The position numbers were made by a program, and so were the translations under genes. A stretch of DNA of 64,000 nucleotides from Methylobacterium sp. J-067 (GTDB lineage: Bacteria > Pseudomonadota > Alphaproteobacteria > Rhizobiales > Beijerinckiaceae): positions 124,001 through 188,000 of the forward strand of contig NZ_JAKSXZ010000058.1 in NCBI RefSeq assembly GCF_022829465.1, read 5' to 3'. The notes beneath the pieces were generated by a model. That model did no database searches and had not been told where the DNA came from. It saw nothing but the letters and a program-made list of their open reading frames with translations. This document shows, piece after piece, positions 29,385 through 41,432 of this stretch (positions are counted from its first letter, which is position 1; the number at the start of each line of letters is the position of its first letter).

Positions 29385-29512
29385 CGCTCGCCTGCACCCC
29401 GTGCCCGACACCCGCATCGGGCGCGGGTGTCATGGTTTCGTCATGTAGGACTCAACCTAGACGGCGACATTAAATTTCCTGTCAGCGATGGGATTAAAAG
29501 GACGCAGGCGCC

Positions 29513-31174
<1,662 letters not shown>

Positions 31175-31209
31175 TCAAGTATGGCGCTTGTGCCAGCCCG
31201 GAGGGGCGG

Positions 31210-31235
31210 CTGTCACCCGATTCCGGCGGTGACAG
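31210..31235. promoter_or_regulatory. Inverted repeat in the pgm/hydrolase divergent spacer
   Basis: CTGTCACC (31210-31217) and GGTGACAG (31228-31235) form a perfect 8-bp inverted repeat with a 10-nt spacer in the 194-bp region between the divergent pgm and hydrolase genes. It may be an operator; no regulator is known. Confidence 0.3.
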
Positions 31236-31338
31236 GCGGTCATTCCTGCCGAAGTATCGCCCCGGCTTCTTCTTGCGCTACCGGCGCCAAAGGGCTTCGA
31301 TCCCCGTATCCGCCCGCAGAGGCGGATGGGAGGATTCG

Positions 31339-32436
31339 ATGGATCGATCACATGACGGCCAGGGGCCGGCGATGCCGCGCCGCCGCCTGTTCGGAACCCT
31401 GGCGGCCGCCGGCCTCGCCGCGACGATCGCCCCGGCCGCGGGCGCGGCGCCGGCCGGGCGCCTCGACCGGGAGGAGTTCCGCCTGCCATGGGCGGGCGAG
31501 GCGGGCGTCGACATCTACGTGCGCAACAAGCACCCGGCGGGGCAGAACACCTTCCCCGGCGAGCGCATCCTGCTCTTCGTCCACGGCTCGACCTACCCCG
31601 CCTCCACGGCCTTCGACCTGCCGCTGGCGGGGATGTCGGCCATGGATTACCTCGCCGCGCAGGGCTTCGACGTCTATCTCGTCGACCTGCCCGGCTACGG
31701 CCAATCCGGGCGGCCCAAGCAGATGAGCGCCCCGGCCGCCGACAACCCGGCCTTCATGCGCACCCCGGACGCGGCGGCCGTGGTCGGGCAGGTGGTGGAT
31801 TTCATCCGCAAGCGGCGCGGCGTCGACAAGATCGACCTGATGGGCTGGTCCTGGGGCACCTCGACCATGGGCCTCTACACGAGCACCCACAACGACAAGG
31901 TGAATCGCCTCGTGCTCTACGCCCCGCAATGGCTGGCGCGCACGCCCTCCCTGATGGCGGCGGGCGATGGCAAGATCCCCGCCTATCGCAGCGTCAGCCG
32001 CGACAGCGCCAAGACCCGCTGGCTGACCGGCGTGCCCGAGGACAAGAAGGCCGACCTGATCCCGCCGGGCTGGTTCGAGCAATGGGCGGACGCCACCTTC
32101 GCCACCGACGCGGTCGGGGCCAAGCAATCGCCGCCGGTGCTGCGCGCGCCGAACGGCACGGTGGCCGACAAGGAGGATTACTGGGCGGCGGGCAAGGCCC
32201 TGTACGATCCGGGCGCGATCACGGTCCCGGTGCTGATCATCCACGCCGAGTGGGACGCGGACCTACCGAGCTATCAGGCGCAGGAATACTTCGCGAAGCT
32301 GACCCACGCCCCCTACAAGCGGTTCGTGGAACTCGGCGAGGGCACGCACACGGTGATGATGGAGAAGAACCGCATGCAGTTTCTCCGCGAGATCGCCGCC
32401 TTCCTCACCGAGAGCGACCCGCAGGCGCTGAACTGA
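31339..32436 (+). CDS. Tat-exported alpha/beta hydrolase
   Basis: The 365-residue product opens MDRSHDGQGPAMPRRRLFGT, followed by a hydrophobic Ala-rich stretch ending AAGAAPAG: a twin-arginine signal. The hydrolase fold shows the oxyanion-region 'LLFVHGSTYPAS' and the nucleophile elbow GWSWGT (G-x-S-x-G). The acid is near 'IIHAEWDADLPSY' and the histidine lies in 'LGEGTHTVMMEKNR'. GGGAGG just ahead of ATG 31339 supports the start. It probably hydrolyses an ester or similar bond in the periplasm; the substrate is unknown. Confidence 0.88.
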   Translation: MDRSHDGQGPAMPRRRLFGTLAAAGLAATIAPAAGAAPAGRLDREEFRLPWAGEAGVDIYVRNKHPAGQNTFPGERILLFVHGSTYPASTAFDLPLAGMSAMDYLAAQGFDVYLVDLPGYGQSGRPKQMSAPAADNPAFMRTPDAAAVVGQVVDFIRKRRGVDKIDLMGWSWGTSTMGLYTSTHNDKVNRLVLYAPQWLARTPSLMAAGDGKIPAYRSVSRDSAKTRWLTGVPEDKKADLIPPGWFEQWADATFATDAVGAKQSPPVLRAPNGTVADKEDYWAAGKALYDPGAITVPVLIIHAEWDADLPSYQAQEYFAKLTHAPYKRFVELGEGTHTVMMEKNRMQFLREIAAFLTESDPQALN

Positions 32437-32445
32437 GCCGGCCAC

Positions 32446-32471
32446 GCCCCGCCCGCTTCGGCGGGCGGGGC
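32446..32471. terminator. Bidirectional terminator between hydrolase and mcmA
   Basis: GCCCCGCCCGC (32446-32456) and GCGGGCGGGGC (32461-32471) pair perfectly over 11 bp around a TTCG tetraloop in the 42-bp gap between convergent stops. Confidence 0.75.
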
Positions 32472-32478
32472 GCGTCCC

Positions 32479-34644
32479 TCACTCCGCCGCTTCCCGCGTC
32501 TCGTAGCCAAGCCGCGCGTTCAGCTCGCGGATCAGGTGCACCGCCGCCTCGGCGATGACCGTGCCCGGCGGGAAGATCGCGGAGGCGCCGGCCGCGCGCA
32601 GCGCATCGTAATCCCCCGGCGGGATGACGCCGCCCACCGCGATCATCACGTCGTCCCGGCCCTGCTCGGCCAGCGCCGCCTTCAGCTCCGGCACCAGGGT
32701 GAGGTGGCCCGCCGCCAGCGACGAGACGCCGACGATGTGCACGTCGTTCTCCACCGCCTGCCGCGCGGCCTCGGCCGGGGTGGCGAAGAGCGGCCCGATA
32801 TCCACGTCGAAGCCCAGATCGGCGAAGGCCGAGGCGATCACCTTCTGGCCGCGATCATGCCCGTCCTGGCCCATCTTGGCGACGAGGATGCGGGGGCGGC
32901 GCCCATCCGATTCCTCGAAGGCCTCGACCAGGGTGCGCACTTCCTCGACCACCGGCGACATGTGTCCCACCTCGCGCTTGTAGACCCCGGAGATCGAGCG
33001 GATTTCCGCCCGGTGGCGGCCCCAGGCCTTCTCCAAAGCCTCGGAAATCTCGCCCACCGTCGCCTTGGCGCGGGCCGCGTCCACGGCAAGTTCGAGCAGG
33101 TTGCCGCTGCCCTCGGCGGCCTTCGTCAGGGCGTCGAGGCGGGCCGAGACCTCGGCCTCGTCGCGCTCGGAGCGCAGGCGCTTCAGCTTGTCAATCTGCA
33201 GCCGGCGGACATTGCCGTTGTCGACCCGCAGCAGCTCGATCGCCATCTCGTCGTCGGCCCGGAACTTGTTCACGCCGACGATGGTCTGGCGGCCGGAATC
33301 GATCCGCGCCTGGGCGCGGGCGGCGGCCTCCTCGATGCGCAGCTTGGGGATGCCGGCCTCGATCGCCTTGGCCATGCCGCCCAGCGAATCGACCTCGCGG
33401 ATATGCTCCCAGGCGCGGGCCACCATGTCGGCGGTGAGCTTCTCGACGTAGTAGGAGCCGCCCCACGGATCGACGATCCGGGTGGTGCCGCTCTCCTGCT
33501 GCAGGAACAGCTGGGTGTTGCGGGCGATGCGGGCCGAGAAGTCGGTCGGCAGGGCCAGCGCCTCGTCCAGCGCGTTGGTGTGCAGCGACTGGGTGCCGCC
33601 CTGCGTCGCCGCCATCGCCTCGATGTTGGTGCGGGTGACGTTGGTGAACACGTCCTGCGCGGTGAGCGACCAGCCCGACGTCTGCGAATGGGTGCGAAGC
33701 GCCAGGGACTTGTCCGACTTCGGATCGAATTCCTTGACGAGCTTCGCCCAGATCAGCCGGGCCGCCCGCATCTTGGCGACCTCCATGAAGAAGTTGGTCG
33801 AGATCGCCCAGAAGAACGACAGGCGCGGGGCGAACTGGTCGATGGTCAGCCCGGCCGCGAGGCCCGCCTTGATGTACTCGACGCCGTCCGCCAGCGTGTA
33901 GGCGAGTTCGAGGTCGTTCGTCGCCCCGGCTTCCTGCATGTGGTAGCCGGAAATCGAGATCGAATTGAACTTGGGCATGTTCTTCGACGTGTAGGCGAAG
34001 ATGTCCGAAATGATCCGCATCGATCCCTTGGGGGGATAGATGTAGGTGTTGCGGACCATGAACTCCTTGAGGATGTCGTTCTGGATCGTGCCCGCGAGCT
34101 TGCTCGGCGGCACGCCCTGCTCCTCGGCGGCGACGATGTAGAGGGCGAGGATCGGCAGCACCGCGCCGTTCATCGTCATCGACACGGTCATCTCGTCGAG
34201 CGGGATGCCCGAGAAGAGCGTGCGCATGTCGTAGATCGAATCGATCGCCACGCCCGCCATGCCGACATCGCCGGAGACGCGAGGATGGTCGGAATCGTAG
34301 CCCCGGTGGGTCGCGAGGTCGAAGGCGACGGACAGGCCCTTCTGCCCCGCCGCAAGGTTGCGCCGGTAGAAGGCGTTCGAATCCTCGGCCGTGGAGAAGC
34401 CGGCATATTGCCGGATCGTCCAGGGCTGGGTCACGAACATGGCCGGGTAGGGGCCGCGCAGGAACGGCGCGAGGCCCGGCCAGGTGTTTAGGAACTCGAT
34501 GCCCTCCCGGTCCTGCGGCCCGTAATGGCCCTTCACCGGGATGCCCTCGGGCGTCATCCACGGCTCGCCCATGGGGGGAGCCGCGACGGCCAGCGGATCG
34601 CCGGACAAGGGCAACGTGGCGAAATCCGGGATGCGGGAGGTCAT
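32479..34644 (-). CDS. mcmA: Methylmalonyl-CoA mutase large subunit
   Basis: The 721-residue product converts (R)-methylmalonyl-CoA to succinyl-CoA with adenosylcobalamin. The N-terminal TIM barrel shows '[44 protein letters not shown]' as the catalytic and substrate-binding region. The C-terminal B12 domain has the D-x-H-x-x-G base-off motif in '[16 protein letters not shown]' and 'SLAAGH'. In methylotrophic alphaproteobacteria this enzyme belongs to the ethylmalonyl-CoA pathway that regenerates glyoxylate. The small subunit (mcmB) is not adjacent. The gene follows surf1 by 55 bp on the same strand, so read-through from the cyo operon is possible. Confidence 0.97.
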   Translation of the reverse strand: MTSRIPDFATLPLSGDPLAVAAPPMGEPWMTPEGIPVKGHYGPQDREGIEFLNTWPGLAPFLRGPYPAMFVTQPWTIRQYAGFSTAEDSNAFYRRNLAAGQKGLSVAFDLATHRGYDSDHPRVSGDVGMAGVAIDSIYDMRTLFSGIPLDEMTVSMTMNGAVLPILALYIVAAEEQGVPPSKLAGTIQNDILKEFMVRNTYIYPPKGSMRIISDIFAYTSKNMPKFNSISISGYHMQEAGATNDLELAYTLADGVEYIKAGLAAGLTIDQFAPRLSFFWAISTNFFMEVAKMRAARLIWAKLVKEFDPKSDKSLALRTHSQTSGWSLTAQDVFTNVTRTNIEAMAATQGGTQSLHTNALDEALALPTDFSARIARNTQLFLQQESGTTRIVDPWGGSYYVEKLTADMVARAWEHIREVDSLGGMAKAIEAGIPKLRIEEAAARAQARIDSGRQTIVGVNKFRADDEMAIELLRVDNGNVRRLQIDKLKRLRSERDEAEVSARLDALTKAAEGSGNLLELAVDAARAKATVGEISEALEKAWGRHRAEIRSISGVYKREVGHMSPVVEEVRTLVEAFEESDGRRPRILVAKMGQDGHDRGQKVIASAFADLGFDVDIGPLFATPAEAARQAVENDVHIVGVSSLAAGHLTLVPELKAALAEQGRDDVMIAVGGVIPPGDYDALRAAGASAIFPPGTVIAEAAVHLIRELNARLGYETREAAE

Positions 34645-34699
34645 GGCGTGACTCGTGTCCGTTCTTGTCAGGCCATTATAGCCCCGCCTTCGGCGCGGG

Positions 34700-35464
34700 C
34701 TACTCCCCGAAAGACGGGCTCTGGCGCCGCGTGACACGGCGATAGACAAAGAACCCGCCGAGCATCAGCGCCAGCCCGTACCATGTGACCGCATAGACGA
34801 GGTGGTTGTTCGGGAAGGACACCACGGTCAGGCCGCCGATGGGAAGCCCGCCGGGATTCGGCGCGGCGTCGGCATCCACGAAATAGGGGGCGACATCGGA
34901 GAGCCCCCGGGCGGCGGCGATGGCGGCGACGTCCCGCGAGTACCAGCGATTCGCCGCCGGATCGTTCGCGCGGAGGAAGGCGCCGCCGGGTTCGGTGAGG
35001 CGCAGGAGGCCCGTGACCGTCACCGGCCCCGCGACCTGCCCGTCGGGCCGGCTCGCCGGATCCTTCCGATCCCCCGGCACGAAGCCGCGGTTCACGAGGA
35101 CGAGGCTCCCGTCCTCCCGCCGCAGGGGCGTGAGCACCCAGAAGCCGGCGCCGTACTCGGTCACCGCCTGGACCAGGGTTTCCCGGTCGTTGAGGAGCTG
35201 GCCGGAGAGGGTGACGTGCCGGTAGGCGTCGTCGGGGCCGACCTGGGCCCACGCGGCGGGGGAGGGCGCCGGTACGGCGGGCGCGTGGACCCGCGCCTCC
35301 GTCCGGGCGATCAGGTCGAGCTTCCAGGCGCGGCGCTGGACCTGCCACGTCCCGAGGCCGAGGAGGGTCAGGAACACGAACGCCGCCCCGAGGCCGAAGA
35401 CGACCCGGCGGAGCGGCGTGGGAGCGGCACGGCCGCCCCCGGGACGTGGCACGGAGCCCGTCAC
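34700..35464 (-). CDS. SURF1 family protein, probable quinol-oxidase assembly factor
   Basis: The 254-residue product has an N-terminal helix '[32 protein letters not shown]' with the SURF1 signature [11 protein letters not shown]. A periplasmic domain with '[11 protein letters not shown]' follows, then a C-terminal helix '[22 protein letters not shown]'. SURF1 proteins assist heme insertion into heme-copper oxidases. Here the gene is the last of the cyo operon; its GTG start overlaps the cyoD stop (GTGA), so it should serve the bo3-type quinol oxidase, as Surf1q does in Paracoccus. In-frame codons upstream overlap cyoD. Confidence 0.93.
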   Translation of the reverse strand: MTGSVPRPGGGRAAPTPLRRVVFGLGAAFVFLTLLGLGTWQVQRRAWKLDLIARTEARVHAPAVPAPSPAAWAQVGPDDAYRHVTLSGQLLNDRETLVQAVTEYGAGFWVLTPLRREDGSLVLVNRGFVPGDRKDPASRPDGQVAGPVTVTGLLRLTEPGGAFLRANDPAANRWYSRDVAAIAAARGLSDVAPYFVDADAAPNPGGLPIGGLTVVSFPNNHLVYAVTWYGLALMLGGFFVYRRVTRRQSPSFGE

Positions 35465-35856
35465 CGCATCTTTTGCAGCAGCTCGTGGTGGGCCGCCGGC
35501 ATCATGTTCCGGTTCATGTGGTACATGACCCACACCGAGCCGGAGAGCATGATGGCGACCAGCGTGACGGTGAAAATCATCGCCATGAAGGTCCAGCCGC
35601 CCTCGGACTTCGTGTTCATGTGCAGGAAGTAGACGAGGTGCACGACCATCTGCACGCCGCCGAGGACCAGCACCACCAGCGTCGTGACGAGGCTGTTGTC
35701 GAGGGTGTTGCCCATCACCAGCCAGAACGGGATCACCGTCAGGATCACGGACAGGACGAAGCCCGTCACGTAGGCCTTCACGCTGCCGTGGCCGCCCTCG
35801 GTGTGGACGTGGTCGTGCTCGTGGGACCCGTGAGCGTGGGTGGCATCCGCGCTCAT
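35461..35856 (-). CDS. cyoD: Cytochrome o ubiquinol oxidase subunit IV
   Basis: The 131-residue product has a His/Glu-rich N-terminus (MSADATHAHGSHEHDHVH) and three membrane helices: 'AYVTGFVLSVILTVIPFWLV', 'LVTTLVVLVLGGVQMVVHLVYFLHM' and 'FMAMIFTVTLVAIMLSGSVWVMYHM'. This matches CyoD, which helps assemble the oxidase copper-heme centre. It overlaps cyoC and surf1 by 4 nt on either side. Confidence 0.95.
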   Translation of the reverse strand: MSADATHAHGSHEHDHVHTEGGHGSVKAYVTGFVLSVILTVIPFWLVMGNTLDNSLVTTLVVLVLGGVQMVVHLVYFLHMNTKSEGGWTFMAMIFTVTLVAIMLSGSVWVMYHMNRNMMPAAHHELLQKMR

Positions 35857-36485
35857 TCGAGCACTCCTATCAGGTAGACGACGGTGAACACCCCGATCCA
35901 GATCAGGTCGAGGAAGTGCCAGAACATCGACAGGCACATCAGGCGGCGCTTGTTGGCCGCCACCAGCCCGTACTTCTGGACCTGGATCATCAGGGTGACG
36001 AGCCAGAGGATGCCGAACGAGACGTGCAGCCCGTGGGTCGAGACCAGGGTGTAGAACGAGGAGAGGAAGGCACTGCGCCACGGGGGCGCGCCCTCGTGGA
36101 ACAGGTGGACGAACTCACGGATTTCCAGCGCCACGAAGGCGACGCCGAACAGGCCGGTGACGGCCAGCCACAGCTGCGTCCGGCGCTGGTTGTCCTTGTC
36201 CATCTCCAGCATGGCGAAGCCATAGGTGATGGAGGAGAACAGCAGCATCGCGGTGTTCACCGCGATGCCCGTAAGGTCGAACAGGTCCTTCTGCGAAGGC
36301 CCCGCCGCGTAGTTGCGCCCGAGCACGCCATACGTCGCGAACAGGGTCGCGAAGATCAGGCAGTCGCTCATCAGGTACAGCCAGAACCCGAGCATCGTCG
36401 AGCCTTCGCTGTGGTGGCCTTCCTCGTCGGTGACGTAGAAGACCGGCGCAGCCGTACCGGGCGGTGCGGTGTCGGTGTGCATCAT
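35853..36485 (-). CDS. cyoC: Cytochrome o ubiquinol oxidase subunit III
   Basis: The 210-residue product has five membrane helices and the subunit III features 'GFWLYLMSDCLIFATLFATYGVL', 'FVALEIREFVHLFHEGAPPWRSAFLSSFYTLVSTHGLHVSFGILW' and 'MFWHFLDLIWIGVFTVVYL'. It binds lipid near the proton/oxygen path of the oxidase. The product starts MMHTD, with the second Met as an alternative. The gene lies 4 bp after cyoB. Confidence 0.96.
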   Translation of the reverse strand: MMHTDTAPPGTAAPVFYVTDEEGHHSEGSTMLGFWLYLMSDCLIFATLFATYGVLGRNYAAGPSQKDLFDLTGIAVNTAMLLFSSITYGFAMLEMDKDNQRRTQLWLAVTGLFGVAFVALEIREFVHLFHEGAPPWRSAFLSSFYTLVSTHGLHVSFGILWLVTLMIQVQKYGLVAANKRRLMCLSMFWHFLDLIWIGVFTVVYLIGVLE

Positions 36486-36489
36486 CGGA

Positions 36490-38490
36490 TTACGCCAGCT
36501 CCAGTTCGCGCATCCGCTTGGCCTCTTCCCGCGAGACCGTCTCGGCGGGGATGTAGTACTCGCGGTCGTAGTTGAAGGTGTGGACGATGGCCGTGACGAT
36601 CAGGGCCACGAAGGACAGGGCGGCGAGCCACCAGATGTACCAGACCATGGCGAAGCCGCAGATGAAGCTCAGCGCCGCCAGGATCGCCCCCGTCGCCGTG
36701 TTCTTGGGCATGTGGATCGGCTGGTAGCCGCCGGTCGGCCGGCTGAAGCCGCGGGCCTTCATGTCCCACCACGCGTCGGAATCGTGCACCACCGGCGTGA
36801 AGGCGAAGTTGTAGTCCGGCGGCGGCGACGAGGTCGACCATTCGAGCGTCCGGCCACCCCACGGGTCGCCCGTCAGATCGCGCAGCTCCTCGCGGCGGCG
36901 GATCGAGACCACGAACATCATGATCTGGCTGCCGATGCCGCAGGCGATGAGCACCGCGCCGAAGGCCGCGACCATGAACCAGGGCTGCAGCGACGGGTCG
37001 TCGAAATGCTGCATCCGGCGGGTCACGCCCATCAGGCCGAGCACGTAGAGCGGCATGAAGGCGACGTAGAAGCCGGTGACCCAGAAGCCCAGGGACATCT
37101 TCCCCCAGAACTCGTCCAGCTTGAAGCCGAACGCCTTCGGGAACCAGAAGGTGACGCCCGCGAACATGCCGAACAGCACGCCGCCGATGATCACGTTGTG
37201 GAAGTGGGCGATCAGGAACAGCGAGTTGTGGAGCACGAAGTCGGCCGGGGGCACGGCGAGCAGCACGCCCGTCATGCCGCCGATGACGAAGGTGACGATG
37301 AACGCCACCACCCACATCATCGGCACCTCGAACCGGATGCGGCCACGGTACATCGTGAACATCCAGTTGAAGATCTTCGCGCCCGTCGGGATCGAGATGA
37401 TCATCGTCGTGATCCCGAAGAACGAGTTCACGTCGGCGCCCGAGCCCATGGTGAAGAAGTGGTGCAGCCACACGAGGTAGGCGAGGATGGTGATGACCAC
37501 CAGCGCGTAGACCATCGAGGTGTAGCCGAACAGCCGCTTGCCGCAGAAGGTCGAGGTGATCTCCGAGAACACGCCGAAGGCCGGCAGGATCAGGATGTAG
37601 ACTTCCGGGTGACCCCAAATCCAGATGAGGTTGAAGTACAGCATCGAGTTGCCGCCGAGGTCGTTCGTGAAGAAGTGGAACCCCAGGTAGCGGTCGAGGG
37701 ACAGGAGCACGAGAACGGCGGTGAGGATCGGGAAGGCGGCCACGATCAGGATGTTCGTGCAGAGCGACGACCACACGAAGATCGGCAGCTTCATCATGGT
37801 CAGGCCCGGCGCGCGCATCTTCACGATGGTCGCGATCAGGTTGATGCCCGAGAGCGTCGTGCCCACACCGGCGATCTGCAACGCCCAGATGTAGTAGTCG
37901 ACGCCGACACCGGGGCTCATCGCCGCCCCCGACAGGGGCGGGTAGGCGAGCCAGGTGGCACGGGAGAACTCGCCGATGAAGAGCGAGACCATCACCAGCA
38001 TGCCGCCGGACACGGTCATCCAGAAGCTGAAGTTGTTCAGGAACGGGAAGGCCACGTCGCGGGCGCCGATCTGCAGCGGCACGGCGAAGTTCATGAGCCC
38101 CGTGACGAACGGCATCGCCACGAAGAAGATCATGATCATCCCGTGGGCGGTGAAGATCTGATCGTAGTGGTGGGGCGGCAGGAAGCCCTGCTGGTCGCCG
38201 AAGGCGATGGATTGCTGCGCGCGCATCATGAGCGCGTCGGCGAAGCCACGCAGCAGCATGATCAGCGCGAAGATGCAGTACATGATGCCGATCTTCTTGT
38301 GGTCGATCGACGTCACCCAATCCCGCCACAGGGGTCCCCAGAAGCGGAAATAGGTGATCGTGGCGAGCACGGCCAAGCCCACCACCGCCACGCCGGCGAA
38401 GGTGCCGATGAGGATCGGCTCGTGATACGGAATCTGGTCGAGCGTAAACCGACCGAAGATTAGCTGCTGGAGATTGACGTTATCGAACAT
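36490..38490 (-). CDS. cyoB: Cytochrome o ubiquinol oxidase subunit I
   Basis: The 666-residue catalytic subunit has a 14-15 helix array. Heme and copper ligands are visible: His in '[12 protein letters not shown]' and in '[12 protein letters not shown]' for the hemes, and His in '[10 protein letters not shown]' with the cross-linked Tyr, plus the HH pair in '[10 protein letters not shown]' for CuB. 'RAQQS' and '[10 protein letters not shown]' near the N-terminus carry the quinol-site Arg/Asp/His cluster of bo3 oxidases. The enzyme reduces O2 to water and pumps protons. It is flanked by cyoA upstream and cyoC downstream. Confidence 0.98.
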   Translation of the reverse strand: MFDNVNLQQLIFGRFTLDQIPYHEPILIGTFAGVAVVGLAVLATITYFRFWGPLWRDWVTSIDHKKIGIMYCIFALIMLLRGFADALMMRAQQSIAFGDQQGFLPPHHYDQIFTAHGMIMIFFVAMPFVTGLMNFAVPLQIGARDVAFPFLNNFSFWMTVSGGMLVMVSLFIGEFSRATWLAYPPLSGAAMSPGVGVDYYIWALQIAGVGTTLSGINLIATIVKMRAPGLTMMKLPIFVWSSLCTNILIVAAFPILTAVLVLLSLDRYLGFHFFTNDLGGNSMLYFNLIWIWGHPEVYILILPAFGVFSEITSTFCGKRLFGYTSMVYALVVITILAYLVWLHHFFTMGSGADVNSFFGITTMIISIPTGAKIFNWMFTMYRGRIRFEVPMMWVVAFIVTFVIGGMTGVLLAVPPADFVLHNSLFLIAHFHNVIIGGVLFGMFAGVTFWFPKAFGFKLDEFWGKMSLGFWVTGFYVAFMPLYVLGLMGVTRRMQHFDDPSLQPWFMVAAFGAVLIACGIGSQIMMFVVSIRRREELRDLTGDPWGGRTLEWSTSSPPPDYNFAFTPVVHDSDAWWDMKARGFSRPTGGYQPIHMPKNTATGAILAALSFICGFAMVWYIWWLAALSFVALIVTAIVHTFNYDREYYIPAETVSREEAKRMRELELA

Positions 38491-38596
38491 TGAATCCGAC
38501 CGTTCAGAAGGTTCGAAGGCGACCGTCGCGTTGGATCTAAGATATCCTTCGCGCCGGCCCGCCTCACTGGTTCACTTCGTCACTGGCTGAGTGGCG

Positions 38597-39829
38597 TCAC
38601 TGACTGATTTGCTTGGGAGCGATCTGCCCGCCGTCGGGCGAACCGCTTCCGGTCTCAGGCTTTGCTTTATCAGGCTCGGGGGCACGCGAGTCGGGGTTGC
38701 CCATGTCGGGGCGCGGCTTCATGCCCTCCGGCTGTGTCTGTCCATGCGGCCCGGTCCCGGAGGCCGGCCCCGTCGCGCCCGGCGCCTCGTGGCCTTCCCG
38801 GGCGAAATGGTTGTCGTATTGCAGCCGCTTGTAGTTCTCCTCGCCCTCCGGGCCGGACTGGCCGCCCCGGGCGTCGATGGCCATCATCTCCGACATGCAC
38901 ATCTGGCCGGGCCGCGTGCACAGGCCGACGATCTTGCCGTAGAGGCCCTCGGCATAGGACTTGTAGTAGCGGGCCGGCTCGGACTCCGTCGGCTCGGAGA
39001 GCTTCAGATAGGCGTCCTGGTTGAGGTCGGACCCCTCGGCCTTGGTCTTGGCGACCCAGGCGTCGAAGTCCTTGTCCGCCACGCCGCGGAACTTGAAGAA
39101 CATGTTGGAGAAGCCGGCGCCGCTGTAATGCGCCGAGCGGCCCTCCGAATCGACGGCCTTGTTGACCACCGCGTGGAGCTTCGTCTCCATGCCGGGCATG
39201 GCGTAGATCATGCCGGCCAGCGTCGGCACGTAGAACGTGTTCATCACGTCGGTCGCGGTGATCTTGAAGGTCACCGGCCGGTCCACCGGGATAGCCAGCT
39301 CGTTGACCGTGGCGATCCCGTATTGCGGGTAGAGGAACAGCCACTTCCAATCCATGGCGATCGCCTCGACCTGCAGCGGCTCGACATTGGCCGGCAGCTC
39401 GCGCTTGGCGTCCAGGCGGGTCAGGGGCCGGAACGGATCGAGGGTGTGGGTGCCGATCCAGGTCAGGGCGCCCAGCGCGATGATGATGAGGAGCGGCGCC
39501 GTCCAGATCAACACCTCGAGCTGGGTCGAGTGGTGCCACTCAGGATCGTAGACCGCGTCCTCGTTCGTCGCCCGGAAGTGCCACGCGAAGAACAGGGTGC
39601 AGGCGATCACCGGCACGATGATGAGCAGCATCAGGCCGGTGGAGGCCAGGACGAGGTTGCGCTGCTGCTCGGCGATGAAGCCCGCCGGCTGCATCACCAC
39701 GAGGTTGCAGCCGCCGAGCAGGGTCATCAGCGGCGGCAGCGCGATCAGGGGCACGCAGCGGCGCAGGAGGCTGCGCCGCCGGGTGTCGGCCAGGGTCGTC
39801 CGGTCCGGTCGAAGGGTCGAAGAACTCAC
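38597..39829 (-). CDS. cyoA: Cytochrome o ubiquinol oxidase subunit II
   Basis: The product is 410 residues from a GTG at 39829, about 100 residues longer than E. coli CyoA. It has a lipoprotein signal with LLGGC lipobox, then two transmembrane helices ('LVLASTGLMLLIIVPVIACTLFFAWHF' and 'VLIWTAPLLIIIALGALTWI'). The periplasmic cupredoxin domain ('DWKWLFLYPQYGIATVNEL', 'TDVMNTFYVPTLAGMIYAMPGMETKLH') lacks the CuA cysteine pair, as expected for a quinol oxidase. The extra length is a C-terminal Pro/Gly/Lys-rich tail of about 65 residues, likely disordered in the periplasm. An ATG 69 nt upstream (39898) is an alternative start. Confidence 0.95.
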   Translation of the reverse strand: MSSSTLRPDRTTLADTRRRSLLRRCVPLIALPPLMTLLGGCNLVVMQPAGFIAEQQRNLVLASTGLMLLIIVPVIACTLFFAWHFRATNEDAVYDPEWHHSTQLEVLIWTAPLLIIIALGALTWIGTHTLDPFRPLTRLDAKRELPANVEPLQVEAIAMDWKWLFLYPQYGIATVNELAIPVDRPVTFKITATDVMNTFYVPTLAGMIYAMPGMETKLHAVVNKAVDSEGRSAHYSGAGFSNMFFKFRGVADKDFDAWVAKTKAEGSDLNQDAYLKLSEPTESEPARYYKSYAEGLYGKIVGLCTRPGQMCMSEMMAIDARGGQSGPEGEENYKRLQYDNHFAREGHEAPGATGPASGTGPHGQTQPEGMKPRPDMGNPDSRAPEPDKAKPETGSGSPDGGQIAPKQISQ

Positions 39830-39937
39830 TGCTCTCGTCTCGTCATCCCGTGCCGCAGGCGCGGCATCGCCGGCCGGCGGACCCGGCCCCTCACACAATT
39901 TGGCGGCACGGCCGCACCCGGAAGGCGCGGCCGGGTC

Positions 39938-41281
39938 TCACATTTGGCGCAACTCGGACCGGTCGATGAACAGCGCGGCCAGGGAGCAGACCGCGCCGGA
40001 GAGCAGGTACACGCCGACGACGGCGAGGCCGAACTGCTCCGACAGGTAGAGGGCGACCAGCGGGGCGAAGCCCGCGCCGAACAGCCACGCGAAATCCGAA
40101 GTCAGCGCCGCGCCGGTGTAGCGGTAGCGCTTGCCGAGGCGGGCGGTGACCGCGCCGGAGGATTGCCCGTAGGCGAGGCCCAGCAGCATGAAGCCGGTGG
40201 TCACATAGATGGTCTGGCCGATGGCGCTCTCGCCGAACAGCAGCGGCGCGAGGATCGAGCCGAAGGCGAACAGGGCGATCAGCCCGGCGCTCATGATGAG
40301 GGCGGAGCGACGGCCGATCTGGTCGGCGATCAGCCCGGAGGCAGCGACGGCGCCCGCGCAGATGATCGCCCCGGAGAACTGCACCATCAGGAACTCGCCC
40401 GGCGACCGGTCGGTGTTGTTGAGGGTGAGCCACGCGATCGGGAAGATCGTCACGAGGTGGAACAGGGCGAAGGCGGCCAGCGGCACGAAGGCGCCGAGCA
40501 GCACGTCCTTCAGGTGGTGGCGGAACAGGTCCAGCACCGGCACCGGCTGCAGCCGGTCACTGTCCATCATGCGGGCGAACTCGTCCGTCGCCACGAGGCG
40601 CAGGCGGGCGAACAGCGCCACGACGTTGATGGTGAAGGCGCAGTAGAACGGGAAGCGCCAGCCCCAGTCGATGAAGTCCTCCGCCGAGAGGTTCACCAGG
40701 AAGAACGAGAACAGGGCGCTGGCCACCATGAAGCCGATCGGCGCGCCGAGCTGGGGGATCATGGCGTACCAGCCGCGCCGCTCCTTAGGGGCGTTGAGGG
40801 CCAGCAGCGAGGCGAGGCCGTCCCAGGCGCCGCCGAGCGCGAGACCCTGCATCACCCGCAGGGCCGCCAGCAGGTAGACCGAGGAAATGCCGATCGAGTC
40901 GTAGCGGGGCAGGAAGCTGATCGCGGCGGTGGAGCCGCCGAGGAGGAAGAGGGCGGTGGTGAGCTTCACGCCGCGTCCGTGCCGCCGGTCGATCGCCATG
41001 AACAGGGCGGTGCCGAAGGGGCGGGCGACGAAGGCCAGGGCGAAGATGCCGAAGGCGTAGAGCGTGCCGGTATGGGCGTTCACGAAGGGGAAGAACACCT
41101 TCGGGAACACCAGCACGCAGGCGATGCCGAACACGAAGAAGTCGAAATACTCGGAGGCGCGCCCGATGACGACGCCCATGGCGATTTCGCTGGGCGCGAC
41201 CCGGTGGTCGCCCATGGCGCGCTGTGCGTCGCGCTCGAGACCGCTGCTCGAAGTCGAAGAGATGGATGTGTTCGCGCTCAT
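39938..41281 (-). CDS. MFS (MHS-type) transporter, first gene of the cyo operon
   Basis: The 447-residue product has twelve predicted membrane helices. 'SEYFDFFVFGIACVLVFPKVFFPF' and 'FVARPFGTALFMAIDRRHGRGVKLTTALFLLGG' match the metabolite:H+ symporter family, which carries organic acids or osmolytes such as citrate, 2-oxoglutarate and proline. Helix 7-12 features include 'GLIADQIGRRSALIMSAGLIALFAFG'. The ATG at 41281 starts MSANTSISSTSSS. It precedes cyoA by about 108 bp on the same strand and probably shares its promoter in 41282-41432. A role in importing a respiratory substrate is inferred from context. Confidence 0.93.
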   Translation of the reverse strand: MSANTSISSTSSSGLERDAQRAMGDHRVAPSEIAMGVVIGRASEYFDFFVFGIACVLVFPKVFFPFVNAHTGTLYAFGIFALAFVARPFGTALFMAIDRRHGRGVKLTTALFLLGGSTAAISFLPRYDSIGISSVYLLAALRVMQGLALGGAWDGLASLLALNAPKERRGWYAMIPQLGAPIGFMVASALFSFFLVNLSAEDFIDWGWRFPFYCAFTINVVALFARLRLVATDEFARMMDSDRLQPVPVLDLFRHHLKDVLLGAFVPLAAFALFHLVTIFPIAWLTLNNTDRSPGEFLMVQFSGAIICAGAVAASGLIADQIGRRSALIMSAGLIALFAFGSILAPLLFGESAIGQTIYVTTGFMLLGLAYGQSSGAVTARLGKRYRYTGAALTSDFAWLFGAGFAPLVALYLSEQFGLAVVGVYLLSGAVCSLAALFIDRSELRQM

Positions 41282-41432
41282 TCGCCGGCTGTCCGCCCCC
41301 GTCGCCCGTTGCGATTCCGACCGGGCTTGCGTCTTGCTGCATGTCCGCCCGCACTGCAACCTTCATTGCAAGCATAGCGGCTCCGCTTGGACCTCACCCC
41401 CTGGGGAGGCTGCCTCGCGCGCGACAATGTGC

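Noticed and set aside
34645..34699. A cobalamin riboswitch before mcmA
   Set aside because: The gap is only 55 bp and has no B12 box.
38591..41377. A 928-codon frame on the plus strand opposite cyoA and the MFS gene
   Set aside because: Spans two clear minus-strand genes and an intergenic gap; composition is typical of a shadow frame.
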